Shown here: in pieces, positions 62,281 through 64,000 of the stretch
Position numbering within the stretch: position 1 is the stretch's first letter
Layout of the letters: the number at the start of each line of letters is the position of its first letter
Assembly: GCF_003259835.1 (NCBI RefSeq)
Contig: NZ_QLMI01000002.1
Location: forward strand, 248,001 to 312,000
Source of the DNA: Flavobacterium aquaticum
Lineage (GTDB): Bacteria; Bacteroidota; Bacteroidia; Flavobacteriales; Flavobacteriaceae
Reading direction: 5' to 3'
Length of the DNA stretch: 64,000 bases
The notes under the pieces: generated by a model
Told to the model about the DNA's origin: nothing
Databases searched by the model: none
The model's input: the letters and a program-made list of their open reading frames with translations, nothing else
Translations under genes and position numbers: made by a program

Positions 62281-62311
62281 TTGTTGTTGTAATTTTTTTA
62301 ATATAGATTTG
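62281..62311 (+). promoter_or_regulatory. Promoter of the DUF6252-like lipoprotein gene
   Basis: TTG, 20 bp, then TAGATTTG, 20 bp before the ATG; divergent from hemW. Confidence 0.6.
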
Positions 62312-62331
62312 TTTAATTAAAATTTTTTAAC

Positions 62332-62856
62332 ATGAAAAAACTTAAATCATTATTACTTGCTTTACCTTTCATTTTACTCTCATGTTCATCTGATGATAGC
62401 GAAAGTAGTAGCCAATTTGCAATGACGGCAAAAATCAATGGTGTAACATTTGAGGCTAACAACCCTTTTGGAACAAATCTTTATTCTTCTACAAATATAT
62501 GGGATTATTTCCCATTAGAAGACTTTGTAATGTTACAAGGAAGACAAGGAGGATTATTAGGAAATCCTGAAATTAATATTTGGTTAAAAAGAACTGACAT
62601 TGCTATAGGAACTTATACTTTTGGCGCTGAAACTTATGACACACCACCATCTCATTTCATTGACTTAATTGATAATAGCAATGAAGAAATGGAAGAAACA
62701 ATTGGAGGAACTATAACAATTACAGAAGTAAATACTTCTTCAAAAATTGTTAAAGGTACATTTCAATTTACAGCTTCTGATAATGCAGGAGATGCAGTTC
62801 CTGTGGTTAACATGAATGTGACAAATGGCACATTTAGATATAAATATGAAGATTAA
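62332..62856 (+). CDS. Lipoprotein, DUF6252-like
   Basis: The 174-residue lipoprotein has a signal with lipobox LLSC followed by a Ser/Asp-rich tether (SSDDSESSS). A beta-rich domain follows with MTAKINGVTFEAN, IGGTITITEVN, IVKGTFQFTASDN and NVTNGTF. This layout fits the small Bacteroidota lipoproteins grouped as DUF6252. The Ser/Asp start may act as a surface-export signal. Function is unknown. It is followed by a shared terminator. Confidence 0.8.
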   Translation: MKKLKSLLLALPFILLSCSSDDSESSSQFAMTAKINGVTFEANNPFGTNLYSSTNIWDYFPLEDFVMLQGRQGGLLGNPEINIWLKRTDIAIGTYTFGAETYDTPPSHFIDLIDNSNEEMEETIGGTITITEVNTSSKIVKGTFQFTASDNAGDAVPVVNMNVTNGTFRYKYED

Positions 62857-62870
62857 TAAACTCTTAAAAA

Positions 62871-62902
62871 AAAATAGCCAGATATTTTCTGGCTATTTTT
62901 TT
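62871..62902. terminator. Bidirectional terminator between the lipoprotein gene and ruvC
   Basis: ATAGCCAG and CTGGCTAT pair around ATATTTT, with A and T runs outside. Confidence 0.9.
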
Positions 62903-63447
62903 ATTCTATCTTCATTCTGTTTCACAAAAGCATCCCAACCCGAATAACTTTTTTCGCCAACCACTTTTCCCGAATTAAAAAAATGGCAAACCGCAGCTGC
63001 CAAACCATCAGTTGAATCGAGGTTTTTTGGTAATTCTTTCAACCCTAACAATTGTTGGAGCATTTTGGCTACTTGTTCTTTACTGGCGTTTCCGTTACCA
63101 GTGATGGCCATTTTAATTTTTTTAGGTTCGTATTCTGTAATGGGAATATCTCTGGAAAGTCCAGCTGCCATGGCAACTCCTTGTGCTCTTCCTAATTTCA
63201 GCATCGATTGTACGTTTTTACCAAAAAAAGGTGCTTCAATGGCAATTTCATCTGGATTGTGTGTGTCGATTAACTCAATCGTTCGTTCAAAAATGACTTT
63301 TAATTTCTGATAATGATTATCGTATTTGGACAAAATGAGTTCGTTCAACTGCAGAAATTCCATTTTCTTGTTGACTACTTTGATTAATCCAAAACCCATA
63401 ATCGTCGTTCCTGGGTCAATTCCTAATATGATGCGTTCGTTTGCCAA
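62893..63447 (-). CDS. ruvC: Crossover junction endodeoxyribonuclease RuvC
   Basis: RuvC cleaves Holliday junctions. The 184-residue protein has the RNase H-fold motifs [16 protein letters not shown] (first catalytic Asp), [12 protein letters not shown] (Glu), and a C-terminal [14 protein letters not shown] with the last catalytic Asp. It completes the RuvABC set in this window. It diverges from the flippase-like gene across about 30 bp. Confidence 0.97.
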   Translation of the reverse strand: MANERIILGIDPGTTIMGFGLIKVVNKKMEFLQLNELILSKYDNHYQKLKVIFERTIELIDTHNPDEIAIEAPFFGKNVQSMLKLGRAQGVAMAAGLSRDIPITEYEPKKIKMAITGNGNASKEQVAKMLQQLLGLKELPKNLDSTDGLAAAVCHFFNSGKVVGEKSYSGWDAFVKQNEDRIKK

Positions 63448-63478
63448 TTTTAGTTTAAAGTTTCGTTTCTTTGTACCA

Positions 63479-64000
63479 ATGATTACAATTCCTCACAAAG
63501 CTAAGCAATTCCTTGTTTTTACCATCAAACTTTTGATTGTAATTGGTGCGTTTTATTTTATTTACGACCAAATTGCCGGAAATTCGAAATTAGAATGGAG
63601 TAAATTCCAAACTTTAGTTTTAGAAAAAACTTCAGTTTTGACAATCATTTTCATCTTACTGTTTAGTGTTGCGAATCGCTATTTTGAGATTTTAAAATGG
63701 CAGAATTTGGTGAGTTTTATCAAACCGATTTCGATTGGTGAAGCAAGTAAACAAGTTTTGGGCGCTTTAACTGCAGGGATTTTTACACCAAATGGTTTAG
63801 GCGAATATGCAGGAAAAGCGATGTTTTTCAAAAAAGAGCAAACTAAGAAAGTCGTATTTTTAAACTTGATATGCAACGGAATCCAAATGATTTTAACCAT
63901 TATTTTTGGAACTATTGGATTGATTTTAATTGGATATTGGAAATGGGCCTTAGCGATTATTGGAATTGCAGTTATATTGTTTTTTGCTTCTATTCTTTCG
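63479..64000 (+). CDS. Flippase-like / lysylphosphatidylglycerol synthase transmembrane domain protein (5' part)
   Basis: The first 174 codons are visible; the gene runs off the window. The start [20 protein letters not shown] leads into a membrane segment. Others follow at about residues 49-67, 96-112 and 130-170, with [19 protein letters not shown] between them. That last text is typical of the LPG-synthase TM/UPF0104 flippase-like family. The substrate is unknown. Confidence 0.82.
   Translation, partial: MITIPHKAKQFLVFTIKLLIVIGAFYFIYDQIAGNSKLEWSKFQTLVLEKTSVLTIIFILLFSVANRYFEILKWQNLVSFIKPISIGEASKQVLGALTAGIFTPNGLGEYAGKAMFFKKEQTKKVVFLNLICNGIQMILTIIFGTIGLILIGYWKWALAIIGIAVILFFASILS

Overview
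The window is a low-GC stretch of a Bacteroidota chromosome, almost certainly from class Flavobacteriia and close to Flavobacterium. The evidence is the SprA gliding/type IX secretion protein beside ruvA, an alternative complex III (ActABCDEF) followed directly by cytochrome oxidase genes, a GLPGLI-family protein, DUF2723, DUF3127, DUF4301 and GGGP-synthase genes, no clear Shine-Dalgarno sequences, and repeated use of the Bacteroidota promoter pattern (-33 TTG/TTTG, about 19 bp, then -7 TAnnTTTG). Nearly all of it is conserved chromosomal core. No prophage, transposase, CRISPR array or rRNA operon is visible, and there is one tRNA (Gln).

Layout. 0-8.2 kb (mostly minus): sprA 5' part, ruvA, malic enzyme, a small membrane-anchored protein, DUF808, queG, a four-helix-bundle (23S IVP-type) gene and ruvB. 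8.2-19.7 kb (minus): one respiratory supra-operon actABCDEF-coxB-coxA with one promoter upstream and a strong terminator at its end; quinol electrons pass through the ACIII hemes to the oxidase. 19.8-25.1 kb: a SPOR protein and the rimP-nusA-infB operon, whose leader holds a terminator-like hairpin. 25.1-40.3 kb: tandem universal stress protein, tRNA-Gln, DUF2723 membrane protein, polysaccharide deacetylase, a thioredoxin-fold protein without the catalytic cysteines, metallophosphoesterase, polA, a lipoprotein, an sdpR/sdpI-type autorepressor pair, GLPGLI, a serine hydrolase, a PnuC-like membrane protein and a LacI regulator. 40.4-43.2 kb: rplM-rpsI and rpsB-tsf, with a structured leader before rpsB. 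43.2-49.5 kb: queuosine-precursor transporter, tag, VF530, aat, DUF3127, flavin reductase, an orphan histidine kinase, HIT, greA and a degenerate Rieske-like lipoprotein. 49.6-55.9 kb (minus): a TonB-dependent receptor behind a TPP riboswitch, and an overlapping operon of PPTase, GGGP synthase, a PnuC/PnuT-type transporter, DUF4301 and arfB. 56-64 kb: ahcY, DUF4407, a PH-like/SHOCT protein, MmcQ/YjbR, a cyclase-family hydrolase, a GxxExxY PD-(D/E)XK protein, hemW, a lipoprotein, ruvC and the start of a flippase-like membrane protein.

The most unusual signal is a recurring architecture. Two small genes of uncertain function (the four-helix-bundle gene between ruvB and queG, and the GxxExxY nuclease-like gene between hemW and a cyclase) each sit exactly in a junction between co-directional host genes. 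Each is enclosed by inverted arms made of internally repetitive words: 16 of 17 bases matching in one case, a perfect 21-bp match in the other. Gene-less pairs of the same kind lie between rpsB and tsf and between aat and the DUF3127 gene, and single arms occur elsewhere. This is the layout of 23S rRNA intervening sequences (a stem-loop with an optional four-helix-bundle ORF), but placed between protein genes. I infer a family of IVS-like stem-loop insertion elements.
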